Positions 1 to 8,040 of a stretch of DNA of 64,000 nucleotides are shown here, in pieces (the stretch's first letter is position 1; every line of letters begins with the position of its first letter). This DNA is from an uncultured Oscillospiraceae bacterium (GTDB lineage Bacteria; Bacillota; Clostridia; Oscillospirales; Oscillospiraceae), in the NCBI GenBank assembly GCA_934561515.1, contig CAKTGM010000003.1:1-64000 (forward strand), given 5' to 3'. The notes under the pieces were generated by a model that had not been told where the DNA came from, made no database searches, and saw only the letters and a program-made list of their open reading frames with translations. A program made the translations under genes and the position numbers.

Positions 1-1
1 C

Positions 2-77
2 GCGGGCGTAGCTCATCTGGTAGAGCGCCACCTTGCCAAGGTGGAGGTAGCGAGTTCGAGCCTCGTCGCCCGCTCCA
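2..77 (+). tRNA. tRNA-Gly (anticodon GCC)
   Basis: The cloverleaf can be folded by eye: a 7-bp acceptor stem GCGGGCG/CGCCCGC, a D arm, an anticodon stem CCACC/GGTGG enclosing loop TTGCCAA (anticodon GCC), and a T arm around TTCGAGCC. The 3' CCA is encoded at 75-77. It is followed within 6 bases by a strong intrinsic terminator, so it looks like the last or only gene of its transcription unit. The last 21 bases recur exactly at 305-325. Confidence 0.96.
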
Positions 78-82
78 TTGTA

Positions 83-116
83 AACAGGACATCCGATTGG
101 GTGTCCTGTTTTTTGT
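83..116 (+). terminator. Intrinsic terminator after tRNA-Gly
   Basis: The arms AACAGGACA and TGTCCTGTT enclose a short loop and are followed by a T-rich run. It lies directly behind the tRNA. Confidence 0.85.
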
Positions 117-304
117 TAGAAGAAAGAACTCGCTGCCTCCACCCGCGCCGAAGGCGCATTTGATCCGAGGTGAGGCGGGATGCCGGGAAGCGAGTTCGGG
201 CCTCGCGGGAGAGAGGCTCGAACAGGGCGCGAGCGAAGCGAGAAAACGCCCCGGTGGGGCGTTTGCCGCCCGCTGTGCGTGTCACGGCACGGCAGTGCCG
301 CGAG

Positions 305-325
305 CGAGCCTCGTCGCCCGCTCCA
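305..325 (+). repeat. 21-bp direct repeat of the tRNA-Gly 3' end (att-like)
   Basis: This block is identical to 57-77, the T-stem to CCA end of the tRNA-Gly gene, and lies 248 bp downstream in the same orientation. Such duplications of a tRNA 3' end are what site-specific recombinases leave when an element integrates. A decayed second tRNA copy is the alternative, as the block is followed by a terminator just as the intact tRNA is. Confidence 0.6.
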
Positions 326-360
326 AAAAGCATCACAACGAAGGTTGTGGTGCTTTTTCT
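325..360 (+). terminator. Intrinsic terminator behind the tRNA 3'-end copy
   Basis: A stem of about 15 bp (AAAAAGCA...TGCTTTTT with CACAAC/GTTGTG inside and one G-T pair) has a GAAG loop and a T-rich tail. Confidence 0.75.
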
Positions 361-406
361 TTTGCCAAAAGCAAGGGATGGCAGCGCCGATGGCGCTGCA
401 CGGGGC

Positions 407-446
407 AAAGGGGGTGTTCTCTTTCGCAAAAGAGAACACCCCCTTT
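407..446. repeat. Perfect 18-bp inverted repeat with CGCA loop
   Basis: Positions 407-424 are the exact reverse complement of 429-446, with a 4-base loop CGCA. The core is GGGGGTGTTCTC/GAGAACACCCCC. There is no clear T-run on either side, so it is a poor classical terminator. It could be a repeat-family hairpin, a processing site or a structured RNA element. Confidence 0.6.
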
Positions 447-772
447 ATATCCCCCAGAGAAAGGCTTACATTGCGGGACTGGCGCTTGAAGAGCTGCACG
501 CGCTGCGCAGTGTAGGTGCGGTGTACGTGGCTGCGCCACGAGCCCCTGCGAGTCGTTACCGGTATCAACCGCGCCCTACTCCGTGGGGCGCGAGTGACGC
601 TCCCTCGGCGGCAGACTGCGGTGCGCCCCGGCGGCGCTGCTGCGCTCGCCGCCGCTGAGGGAGCAATGCTAAATGAAGAAACGACCGCGGACGATGCGCT
701 GGTCGATAAACACGCTTCGAAGGCAGCGCCAGGATTATTGGCGATTGCGGCAAATACTTTTCGTTGGAGATA

Positions 773-801
773 TTGCTTTTTATAGATGACTGCGCTATAC
801 T
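773..801 (+). promoter_or_regulatory. Putative sigma-A promoter of the cohesin locus
   Basis: A -35-like TTGCTT (773-778) and a -10 TATACT (796-801) are separated by 17 bp, in the only AT-rich pocket upstream of the first cohesin gene. It would give a leader of about 300 nt. Confidence 0.5.
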
Positions 802-893
802 TCAATTATATATGAGTAAATAATTTTTGCGAAAGCGGCGGTGCCGCAAAAAACGGAAAACAGTTAGCACAAAACATAACAAGGAGGAAGGAC

Positions 894-971
894 ATGGTGG
901 GACGAAAAGAGCCGCCTCTGTCGGCGGCAGTGCCGGGCACGGCACTGCGTCAATATGTCGGCGGCGGATAA
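894..971 (+). CDS. Possible 25-aa leader peptide or small protein
   Basis: A 25-codon frame starts at ATG 894 with an unusually good SD (AAGGAGGAAGG) and ends at TAA 969-971, inside the roughly 300-nt leader of the downstream surface protein gene. The encoded peptide (MVGRKEPPLSAAVPG...) has no recognised family, signal peptide or membrane segment. The SD is the main support: it is stronger than that of the following large gene. It may be a leader peptide coupling translation to expression of the operon, a small protein, or a fortuitous frame. Confidence 0.35.
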   Translation: MVGRKEPPLSAAVPGTALRQYVGGG

Positions 972-1108
972 CTCAGGGCGGTATCTGCGGCATTGCAGAC
1001 CTGAATGCGACCCGGCCGGGGGGGCGATGCCGGAGATCATCTGAAGCCGAAAACTTTACAATCTGGCGGCGGAGGAATTTCCACTGCCAAATGATCGGGG
1101 GAGAAAAA

Positions 1109-4100
1109 ATGAAAAAACGAATGATATCAATTTTGCTTCTGTGTGCAATGATCCTATCACTCATGCCGGCAGAAATGACGATCGCAGCTGCTGCGGATGA
1201 AAAACAGGCGACCATTTCTGTGGAAAGCATCTGTGCCGAGCCGGGAAAAACGGCGGATGTTTCCATCAGCATTTCCAATAACCCCGGAGTCATTGGCGCA
1301 AAGCTTACGCTCACCTTTGATGCGGGCCTTACTCTGGTAGGGGCAAAGGCGGGAGAGGCTTTCAGCTCCTTGGTGATGACAAAGCCGGGTAAGTTTACAT
1401 CGCCCTGCAACTTTTTGTGGGATGGTCAGGATATACAGAATGAGGACATCAAGGACGGTGTGATCCTGACGCTTACCTTTGCGGTCAACGAAACAGTCAA
1501 AGCGGGGACGGAGCTTGCCGTTTCGATCTCCTGCGAAAGCAACAGCGTAGTTGACAGCGAGCTCATACCGATCAAGGTTGTCACTGAAAACGGTGTGATC
1601 ACTGCGATCGACTATGTTCCCGGCGATCTTGACGGCGATGGGGCTGTCGGTACTTCGGATGTTATCCAGCTCAGAAGATTGATTGCCGGCGGATACGACC
1701 TCGAAGTGAATGACAATGCAGGCGACGTCAATGCAGACGGCGGGCTTACCATCAGCGATGTGGTTTTGATCCGCCGATTCATTGTCGGCGGGTATGGGGT
1801 AGTTCTGCTGCCGGGAAAGCTGCTGCCGCAGCATCCGCACGCGCTTACCCCGGTGGCGGAAAAAGCGGCGAGCTGCACCGTTGCCGGCAATATCGCTTAT
1901 TGGTACTGCACCGAATGCGGAAAGTACTTTAAGGACGCCGCAGGCAAGACCGAGATCGCGGCGAAGGATTGTGAGATTCCGGCACTCGGGCATGATGTTG
2001 TGATCGATCCGGGCGTGCCCGCGACGTATGACAAAAAGGGACTGACGGAAGGCTCTCACTGCGGGAGATGCAAAGAGGTGCTGGTGAAGCAGGAAGAGTA
2101 TGGCCCGCTTGTCGGGAATACTGCCAACATCATTTATAAGCTGGTAAACGAAAGCAAAGACCCTTATCTTGCGCAGCAGAATATCGTAAATCCGAACCCG
2201 ACTGCCTATAAGATCGGAGAAGAGCTGACCCTGTCCAACGGACTCTCGGTGCCCGGGTATACGTTTGTGGGATGGTTTGATTCCTTTGATGAGAGTGCCG
2301 CGCAGATCAAAAAGATCCCGGCTTCGTCGAAGACGGATGTTACGCTGTATGCCCACTGGAGAGAGAATACTTATACCATTACCTACAATCTGTATCAGAC
2401 GCCCGTTACATCGCCTGCTTCGCCTGAACAGAAGGTCTACACGGTGAGCAGGGGCAATTCGAACCTGTACAACCCTGAGATCAACAACTATATCTTCCTC
2501 GGCTGGTACGACGATGCCGGCAAGGAGTACAAGAAGGTGCCCGTCGGCACAACGGGAAACATTACGCTGAATGCGTATTACACAAGTTTGCGAAATCTTG
2601 CGGTGAGCAAGGAGGACAATGATCCGATCATCGTTGAAGACAGACAGAATAATGTGGTCTACTTCACCTACGAGATCGGAGAGATCCGGAATATTCCGAT
2701 AAACGGCGATAAACCGTTCTGGATGGTCCAGAGTGTCGCCGGCCTTACGCAGAAGAAGTCTGAGGAGTATACGACCTCGATTACGGAAGGCCGCGCAGAG
2801 ACCTTATCAAACACCATTTCGAGTATGACGGCTACATCCAATACTTGTACGCTGTCCAAAAACTGGAGTGATGTGACGACTGTTAATGAGTCGTGGGCAA
2901 ATTCGATCGGCAAAACGAGTGACGTATGCCAGACGGAGGCTACGACCTCGAGAAATACACTCAACATTTCTGACCAGAACAGCGGCTCAGACTATCACAG
3001 GACCGAGGATGGAAAGACGGTCTACAATTATAACAGCAAGGTCGAAACGAAGGACAAGGGGCATCAGGTTGATGTAAACGTGAACGGCCGCTATGCGAAG
3101 AAGGCTGCCGGAAATTTCGGCGAATCGAATGAATACGGCTCGAAGAGCTCTTATAAAAAGGACAATGCCTATACCAAGGGCGGAATGGCACTTACGGACC
3201 AGTGGGCTGCGGCGGGCTCCGAAGCGGGCTCGGAATCGGGCTCCGCATCCAAGTCGGATAAGAGCAAGTATTCTTCCGGCTTCAGCTATGAAAACGGGTT
3301 TGAAGTGAACGGCGGGTTGAAATACGGCTATCAGAATCATACCAACACCGTGACAAAAACCGGCTCGGACTCGGTGAAGGTCAATTCCAATGTCAAGGAA
3401 AATACAAGCTCGTGGAACAATTCAAGTACCTTTGAGCAAACAAATGAATGCAGCAGAAGCCGCTCCGTGCGTAATACGCTGTCGGACATTGTTACGACAA
3501 CGAAAGGATACGGTAAGAGCTATATCAAAGGAGGATCGAACACCGACACGCAGGGCTTCAGCTCGACGAACAGCAATACTTCGGGTACCACGTCGACCAC
3601 TACGTTCAGCACGCAGTTGATCAAAAAAGTCACCTCGGAGTATTCTGTCGACGGTAAGATCGAAGGCAGGTACAGATGCGTTCTTGCGGGTACGGCACAT
3701 GTCTTCGGTGTTGTCGGGTATGATTACAACACTCGTTCCTACTTCAACTATACCTTCAGCGTGATGGACGACAAGCTGGAGGAGTTCCTGGACTATACGC
3801 CGAAGGACGGAAACTTTGATGACTGCGAAAACAGCTGCCTGCCGTTTGAGATCCCCATCGATATCTTCAACTATGTGAGCGAAAGAACCGTGTGCACAAA
3901 TGGCGTCCGGTATCGGACAGATTCCATAAACGGCACGGCGAAGATCACAGGGTATAATGGGGAGGATACGGACGTCATCATTCCGGCCTATGTGTCTGAC
4001 GGAAAGCAGGCCTATAAGGTGACCGGGATCGCGAGCACGGCTTTTGCCGGAACGAATGTCCGTGCAGTCATTCTGGGCGAATTCATCAAGGAGATCCCTG

Positions 4101-5731
4101 ACGGTGCGTTCAAGGGCTGCGCAAACCTTGAGGGCATCCTCGGCAGCTTTACCGAGATCGGCAGCGAGGCCTTTGCCGGCTGCGAAAAGCTGACGATGAA
4201 CATCCCCTCTAACGTGGTAAAGATCGGCGAGCGGGCGTTTGAAGGCGTGGCAAGCTTAAAGGTCAGAGCGGTGAACTCTCTCTGCGCATATAGCGAAGCG
4301 GTCGCCGTCCTGCCGAATGGCGTGGACAGCGCAGACGCAGAGGTAGAGGCAAAGAAGAGCGAGATCGCGCAGGGGCTCATCGACGCGGTGCTTCAATCCG
4401 GAGCAAAAAACATTGCGATCGATCTGTCCGAGCTTTCTGGCAGAACGAATCTGCGCTTCGATGTGCCTGCCATGGATTCGATCGAGATCACCGGCGGAGG
4501 GAAGCTCTACCGCGATTTCTCGATCAACACCAGCGCGGCGAGCACGACCTTGCGCGAAATGACCATAGCGAATACCAACTGCATTCCGATGACGGTCTCC
4601 TCCGATGCGCTGACCCTGCATAAGGTGTTTGCCAGCAGCAATGCCATGGCGCTGATCCTGAAAAAGGATGGAGCAACGCTGACGCTGATGCAGGACAGCA
4701 TGATCCAATCCGCGGCAAAGTATGCGGTGATCGGGAAGAATCCTGTGATCGAAGCGCTGAATGTGGACGGTGCGGACGGCTTCCTTACTGTTGACGGTGA
4801 CTTCGGCTATGTGAGCTCCGTTCAGGGCGAGGAGAATCTCCAGTTCCGGAACGGCGGAAAAATGGTGGAAATGACGGAAGCGGAATTTGAGCAGTACAAT
4901 CAGGGTATGTATTACATCTCCTTCAATGCCAACGGCGGAGAGGTTGATGTGAGCGAAAAGCCTGCGTATATTGGTGCTGCCATCGGTGCGCTTCCCGTTC
5001 CCACGCGCGCGTATCATAGCTTTACCGGCTGGTACACCGAGCCTGAGGGCGGAGAGCTTGTGACTGCGGAGCATATACTCTCCGCGGGCGGCGGCATTAC
5101 GCTCTATGCGCACTGGACGCAGAATCCCCTGTCGGATTGGGTCACTGAGGCGGATGTTCCGGAGGGCGCTGAGATCGTCAATACGAAGTGGGACTACACC
5201 CAGAGAGAGACGACGAGCAGCGCGCAAGCCTCTTTGCCGGGGTGGAACAAATATGATACGAAGCAAACGTCGTGGAGCAGCTGGAGCGGCTGGAGCACCT
5301 CGAATCCGACCAACGGGGTGAGGAACGTGGAAAACCGTTCGGTTTACGACCATACCGAGTATCATTATTACCGCTGGACGAACTCGACGCATACAGGAAT
5401 TTATTCCTACAAGACCTCGGACTACAATTGTACGATCCTTGAGGAAAAATGGTTCCCGTATGAGCTTGCCAAGTCGTCTTACGGCACGGTGATCTACTAC
5501 GATGGAAAGGACAACTGGGCGGGCAGATGGTTCCGCGCGGACTACAGCGGAAACCATAGCACGGACAAGACCTTTACAAGAGAGATCCAGAGGACGGAAT
5601 ACCGTTATCAGGATCCGGTTTACACCTATTACTATGAGCGCTATGTTACCCTAACGACAACGGCTGCAGATCCTACGGGGCAGCAGGGCGTTTCCAACGT
5701 GGCGAAATATGTTCAGTACCGTGCGAAATAA
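1109..5731 (+). CDS. Large secreted cohesin/dockerin multidomain surface protein
   Basis: This 1540-aa exported protein begins with a signal peptide (about residues 1-28, MKKRMISILLLC). The start at 1109 is chosen because GGGGGA lies 6-7 bases upstream and the signal peptide follows at once. Domains in order: a cohesin-like module (about 31-165, with SISNNPGVIGAKLTLTFD); a type-I-like dockerin with two Ca-binding repeats (about 170-230, GDLDGDGAVGTSDV and GDVNADGGLTISDV); two CxxC pairs (YCTEC near 264, CGRC near 317); two InlB/Flg_new-type repeats ending in LYAHW (about 341-495); a Ser/Thr/Asn-rich beta region (about 500-850); BspA-like leucine-rich repeats (about 945-1048); another Flg_new repeat (about 1266-1338); and a Trp/Tyr-rich end with WSSWSGWS. 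It has no catalytic domain, so an adhesin or structural scaffold role is likely. Cohesin plus dockerin in one chain could allow chain-like assembly with its neighbours. Confidence 0.85.
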   Translation: MKKRMISILLLCAMILSLMPAEMTIAAAADEKQATISVESICAEPGKTADVSISISNNPGVIGAKLTLTFDAGLTLVGAKAGEAFSSLVMTKPGKFTSPCNFLWDGQDIQNEDIKDGVILTLTFAVNETVKAGTELAVSISCESNSVVDSELIPIKVVTENGVITAIDYVPGDLDGDGAVGTSDVIQLRRLIAGGYDLEVNDNAGDVNADGGLTISDVVLIRRFIVGGYGVVLLPGKLLPQHPHALTPVAEKAASCTVAGNIAYWYCTECGKYFKDAAGKTEIAAKDCEIPALGHDVVIDPGVPATYDKKGLTEGSHCGRCKEVLVKQEEYGPLVGNTANIIYKLVNESKDPYLAQQNIVNPNPTAYKIGEELTLSNGLSVPGYTFVGWFDSFDESAAQIKKIPASSKTDVTLYAHWRENTYTITYNLYQTPVTSPASPEQKVYTVSRGNSNLYNPEINNYIFLGWYDDAGKEYKKVPVGTTGNITLNAYYTSLRNLAVSKEDNDPIIVEDRQNNVVYFTYEIGEIRNIPINGDKPFWMVQSVAGLTQKKSEEYTTSITEGRAETLSNTISSMTATSNTCTLSKNWSDVTTVNESWANSIGKTSDVCQTEATTSRNTLNISDQNSGSDYHRTEDGKTVYNYNSKVETKDKGHQVDVNVNGRYAKKAAGNFGESNEYGSKSSYKKDNAYTKGGMALTDQWAAAGSEAGSESGSASKSDKSKYSSGFSYENGFEVNGGLKYGYQNHTNTVTKTGSDSVKVNSNVKENTSSWNNSSTFEQTNECSRSRSVRNTLSDIVTTTKGYGKSYIKGGSNTDTQGFSSTNSNTSGTTSTTTFSTQLIKKVTSEYSVDGKIEGRYRCVLAGTAHVFGVVGYDYNTRSYFNYTFSVMDDKLEEFLDYTPKDGNFDDCENSCLPFEIPIDIFNYVSERTVCTNGVRYRTDSINGTAKITGYNGEDTDVIIPAYVSDGKQAYKVTGIASTAFAGTNVRAVILGEFIKEIPDGAFKGCANLEGILGSFTEIGSEAFAGCEKLTMNIPSNVVKIGERAFEGVASLKVRAVNSLCAYSEAVAVLPNGVDSADAEVEAKKSEIAQGLIDAVLQSGAKNIAIDLSELSGRTNLRFDVPAMDSIEITGGGKLYRDFSINTSAASTTLREMTIANTNCIPMTVSSDALTLHKVFASSNAMALILKKDGATLTLMQDSMIQSAAKYAVIGKNPVIEALNVDGADGFLTVDGDFGYVSSVQGEENLQFRNGGKMVEMTEAEFEQYNQGMYYISFNANGGEVDVSEKPAYIGAAIGALPVPTRAYHSFTGWYTEPEGGELVTAEHILSAGGGITLYAHWTQNPLSDWVTEADVPEGAEIVNTKWDYTQRETTSSAQASLPGWNKYDTKQTSWSSWSGWSTSNPTNGVRNVENRSVYDHTEYHYYRWTNSTHTGIYSYKTSDYNCTILEEKWFPYELAKSSYGTVIYYDGKDNWAGRWFRADYSGNHSTDKTFTREIQRTEYRYQDPVYTYYYERYVTLTTTAADPTGQQGVSNVAKYVQYRAK

Positions 5732-5745
5732 CGGATGACTGCTGC

Positions 5746-5777
5746 CGGGGCGGCGGACGCGGATGTCTGCCGCCCCG
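5746..5777. other. Intergenic GC-rich hairpin
   Basis: A 13-bp stem (CGGGGCGGC...GCCGCCCCG, one mismatch) fills the 67-bp gap between the first two cohesin genes. It has no T-run, so it is more likely an mRNA-stability or processing element than a terminator. Confidence 0.45.
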
Positions 5778-5798
5778 AGGCGGAAAAGGAGGACGCAC

Positions 5799-6938
5799 AT
5801 GAAAAAACGAATCGCCTTTGGCGTGGTGCTTTGCAGCATTGCAATGGCGCTTTCTGTTCAGGCAATGGCCTTCGCGGATGTTTCATCGAACGCATGGTAT
5901 GAAAAGGACGTCCGCTTTGTTGCGGAAAACGGCCTTATGAATGGTGTGGAAAAAGACCGCTTTGCGCCCGAGGATTCAGTCAGCAGAGGAATGCTCGTTA
6001 CGGTTCTGTTCCGCATGGATGGCGCTGCGGCCGGCGATGCGAAGGCATCCTTTGCGGATGTGAAAAAAGGAAGCTACTACGAGGATGCTGTCGCGTGGGC
6101 GGAAAGCAAACGAATCGTGACAGGCTACAGCGAGGCAAGATTCGGCCCGGATGACATTGTTACGCGCGAACAGCTCGTGACCATCCTGTATCGATATGCC
6201 GCAAGCAAAGGCTATGACGTGTCGGCGTCAAGAGAGCTTTTGGACTTTTCCGATGCCTCGGAGGTATCTTCCTATGCAAAAAGCTGCATGGAATGGGCCG
6301 TCGGGTCGAATCTGATCGGGGGCGTTACGGCAACGCGCCTTGTGCCGCAGGGCAGCACGACCCGTGCACAACTGGCGGCCATCATTGCGCGCTTCAGCCG
6401 GAACGGATTCCTGAGCGCGCCGGATCAGAACGGAGCGTCTGGTGAAGTGCCGGGCGAAAGCCCGGGTGCAAACGATCAGGAAAATAACCAAAAGCCGGAA
6501 GGGCCGACCGACTCCGTTTACGGGAAGGAACCGACCATTTACGTTCAGAATGTGACGGCGCGTGCCGGTGAAGAGAGCGTGAATGTTGCCGTGCTGATTA
6601 AGAACAATCCCGGCGTTTTGGGGCTTTCCCTCCGGTTCTTTTACGACGAGAGCAGGATGACGCTCGTGGGCCTTCAGAATGGCGATGCGGTAAAGCGCAG
6701 CCTTTCCATGACGGCGGGAAAAAAGCTGGTGAGCGGATGCCGTGTGATCTGGGATGGCGTCGAGGTGACTCAATCGGACATTGCGGACGGTGAGATCCTG
6801 ATCATGACATTCCTGTTCAAGGCTCCGGCTGAGCGCGGAGAGTATCCTATCAGAATACTGTGTGACACAGCTGTGGACAATGATCTATCCCGTGTTCCTG
6901 TCAAACCGGTCGACGGAAGCGTTGCGATCGAAAGATAA
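5799..6938 (+). CDS. SLH-domain cell-wall-anchored cohesin protein
   Basis: The 379-aa product has a signal peptide (about 1-26), three S-layer homology domains (about 27-75, 88-140 and 148-203; motifs such as FADV, RFAPEDSVSRGMLVTVLFR, SYYEDAVAWAE, DIVTREQLVTILYR), an acidic Pro/Gly/Asn linker (about 205-240) and a C-terminal cohesin (about 245-379; NNPGVLGLSLRFFYD, CRVIWDGVEV). SLH domains bind pyruvylated secondary wall polymers, so this should display a cohesin on the cell surface, as anchoring scaffoldins do. The start at 5799 follows AAAGGAGG with good spacing. It lies 67 bp behind the first cohesin gene and is followed by a terminator, so the two probably form one transcription unit. 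Which dockerin it binds cannot be told from sequence. Confidence 0.87.
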   Translation: MKKRIAFGVVLCSIAMALSVQAMAFADVSSNAWYEKDVRFVAENGLMNGVEKDRFAPEDSVSRGMLVTVLFRMDGAAAGDAKASFADVKKGSYYEDAVAWAESKRIVTGYSEARFGPDDIVTREQLVTILYRYAASKGYDVSASRELLDFSDASEVSSYAKSCMEWAVGSNLIGGVTATRLVPQGSTTRAQLAAIIARFSRNGFLSAPDQNGASGEVPGESPGANDQENNQKPEGPTDSVYGKEPTIYVQNVTARAGEESVNVAVLIKNNPGVLGLSLRFFYDESRMTLVGLQNGDAVKRSLSMTAGKKLVSGCRVIWDGVEVTQSDIADGEILIMTFLFKAPAERGEYPIRILCDTAVDNDLSRVPVKPVDGSVAIER

Positions 6939-6990
6939 GAGGACGCGGTGTGCGCTTCGGTGCTTGCACCGCGCATGGAAGACCTTGTTG

Positions 6991-7027
6991 AAAAAGCGTC
7001 TGGCGGCTGAGCTGTCAGACGCTTTTT
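6991..7027 (+). terminator. Intrinsic terminator after the SLH-cohesin gene
   Basis: The arms AAAAAGCGTCTG and CAGACGCTTTTT surround a 13-base loop. It ends the first cohesin transcription unit. Confidence 0.8.
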
Positions 7028-7119
7028 CGGATTTGTTCTCTCGTTCGGCGTGTGGCGCGGCGAACATACACGGACGAACACGCCTGCAGCGATGCGGCTG
7101 TACAAAAGAACGGGGAAGG

Positions 7120-7146
7120 TTGACTTTCCCGGGCTGATGCGATAAT
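7120..7146 (+). promoter_or_regulatory. Putative promoter of the cohesin lipoprotein gene
   Basis: TTGACT (7120-7125) and an extended -10 of the form TGnGATAAT (GATAAT at 7141-7146) have a short 15-bp spacer. It sits in the AT-rich part of the 305-bp gap, about 100 bp before the start codon. Confidence 0.45.
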
Positions 7147-7243
7147 GTATTAAATGTATAAATAAAATTGACGGCGACATCGAACGGTGCCGGTATCCGG
7201 CTGGAAAATCGCAGTGTCGCGGCTGAAAGAGAGGTCGGAAAGA

Positions 7244-7867
7244 ATGAAAAAGGGAAGGCGAGCGATGAGTCTGCTTGCTGCGCTCAGTATTCTTTTTATG
7301 GTGGCCTGCGGGGCAGAACAGACGGAAAGCGACCCTGCGCCGACGGGCACGAAGCCGGCAGATGCGATACAGCATGATGCAAGTCATGAGAGCAGCGAAG
7401 CCGATCAGGCGGACGGCGATATGACCGCCTCCGAGGTGCCCGAAGTCAGGGGATTCACGCTCTGGGCGGACACGGTGCAGGCATCGGCCGGAGAGGACGA
7501 CGTGACACTGCGCGTCTTCGTGAACGAGAATCCCGGTATCCTCGGGATGCGGTTCAGCGTTATATACGATGAAGCCGTGATGACGCTTGAAGGAGCGGAG
7601 AGCGGCGAAGCTGTCAGCGATGCGCTGACGATGACGCCGCCGGGAGTTTTTTGCAGCGGGTGCTGCTTCGTTTGGGACGGCGTTGAGTTGGATAAAAGCG
7701 ACGTTGGCGACGGCGCGGTTCTGCTGCTGCATTTCCGGATCTCGGAGGATGCGCAGAGCGGAAGCTATCCCGTCTCGCTCAGCTATGGCGACAGCGATAT
7801 CGTGGACAACGATTTGCAGATCCTCTCTCCGGATACCCGGAGCGGCTGCATTTTGATCGATCGATAG
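7244..7867 (+). CDS. Cohesin-domain lipoprotein
   Basis: This 207-aa protein starts with a basic, hydrophobic signal peptide ending in a lipobox-like MVAC, with the lipidated Cys at residue 22. A Glu/Asp/Ser/Thr-rich spacer (about 23-80) leads to one cohesin module (about 83-207; ENPGILGMRFSVIYDEAVMTL, CCFVWDGVEL, DNDLQI). It should be held in the outer leaflet of the cytoplasmic membrane, giving a second anchoring mode besides the SLH protein just upstream. Its cohesin resembles that of the SLH protein (the CxxIWDGVE and VDNDL signatures) more than those of the tandem scaffoldin downstream. The start at 7244 is preceded by GAGAGGTCGGAAAG. No dockerin is visible. Confidence 0.83.
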   Translation: MKKGRRAMSLLAALSILFMVACGAEQTESDPAPTGTKPADAIQHDASHESSEADQADGDMTASEVPEVRGFTLWADTVQASAGEDDVTLRVFVNENPGILGMRFSVIYDEAVMTLEGAESGEAVSDALTMTPPGVFCSGCCFVWDGVELDKSDVGDGAVLLLHFRISEDAQSGSYPVSLSYGDSDIVDNDLQILSPDTRSGCILIDR

Positions 7868-8040
7868 AATATGGTCCGGATGGATGCCGGGCGGCCAAGC
7901 GAAATTCATCATGATGGGAATGGTGAACGGAAATCATACAAGGATAATTTTGAGATGCGGGTCCGAGCGGCCGGAGAACGGCGGCTCGGAAGAAAGCTTA
8001 TCGGAGAAGCGGCAAGCTGCGGCAGCCGCGGGAGGGAAAA

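Larger units (their letters stand above)
116..772. other. Gene-free, hairpin-rich region between tRNA-Gly and the cohesin locus
   Basis: No reading frame here has a plausible start, RBS and protein-like composition; overlapping open frames on both strands are consistent with GC-rich non-coding DNA. The stretch contains a T-arm-like match at about 189-203, the tRNA 3'-end copy (305-325) with its own terminator, an 8-bp perfect hairpin at 381-399, an 18-bp perfect hairpin at 407-446, and a GC-rich inverted repeat between about 600 and 662. It could be the eroded remains of a tRNA-targeted element or structured intergenic repeats. Confidence 0.5.

Noticed and set aside
97..785. Several long overlapping open frames on both strands after tRNA-Gly
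   Set aside because: They overlap each other in many frames, lack RBSs, are Arg/Pro/Ala-biased and span terminators and hairpins, as expected for GC-rich non-coding DNA.
802..893. Possible cyclic-di-GMP or other riboswitch in the cohesin leader
   Set aside because: The leader is long and partly structured, but I could not match a conserved core of any riboswitch class that I know.
827..1108. In-frame 94-residue N-terminal extension of the first cohesin protein
   Set aside because: The extension lacks a good RBS, contains low-quality sequence and would bury the clear signal peptide that begins at 1109.
1157..2356. Long minus-strand frame opposite the first cohesin gene
   Set aside because: It is the shadow of a protein gene with cohesin, dockerin and repeat domains, and has no promoter, RBS or recognisable domains.
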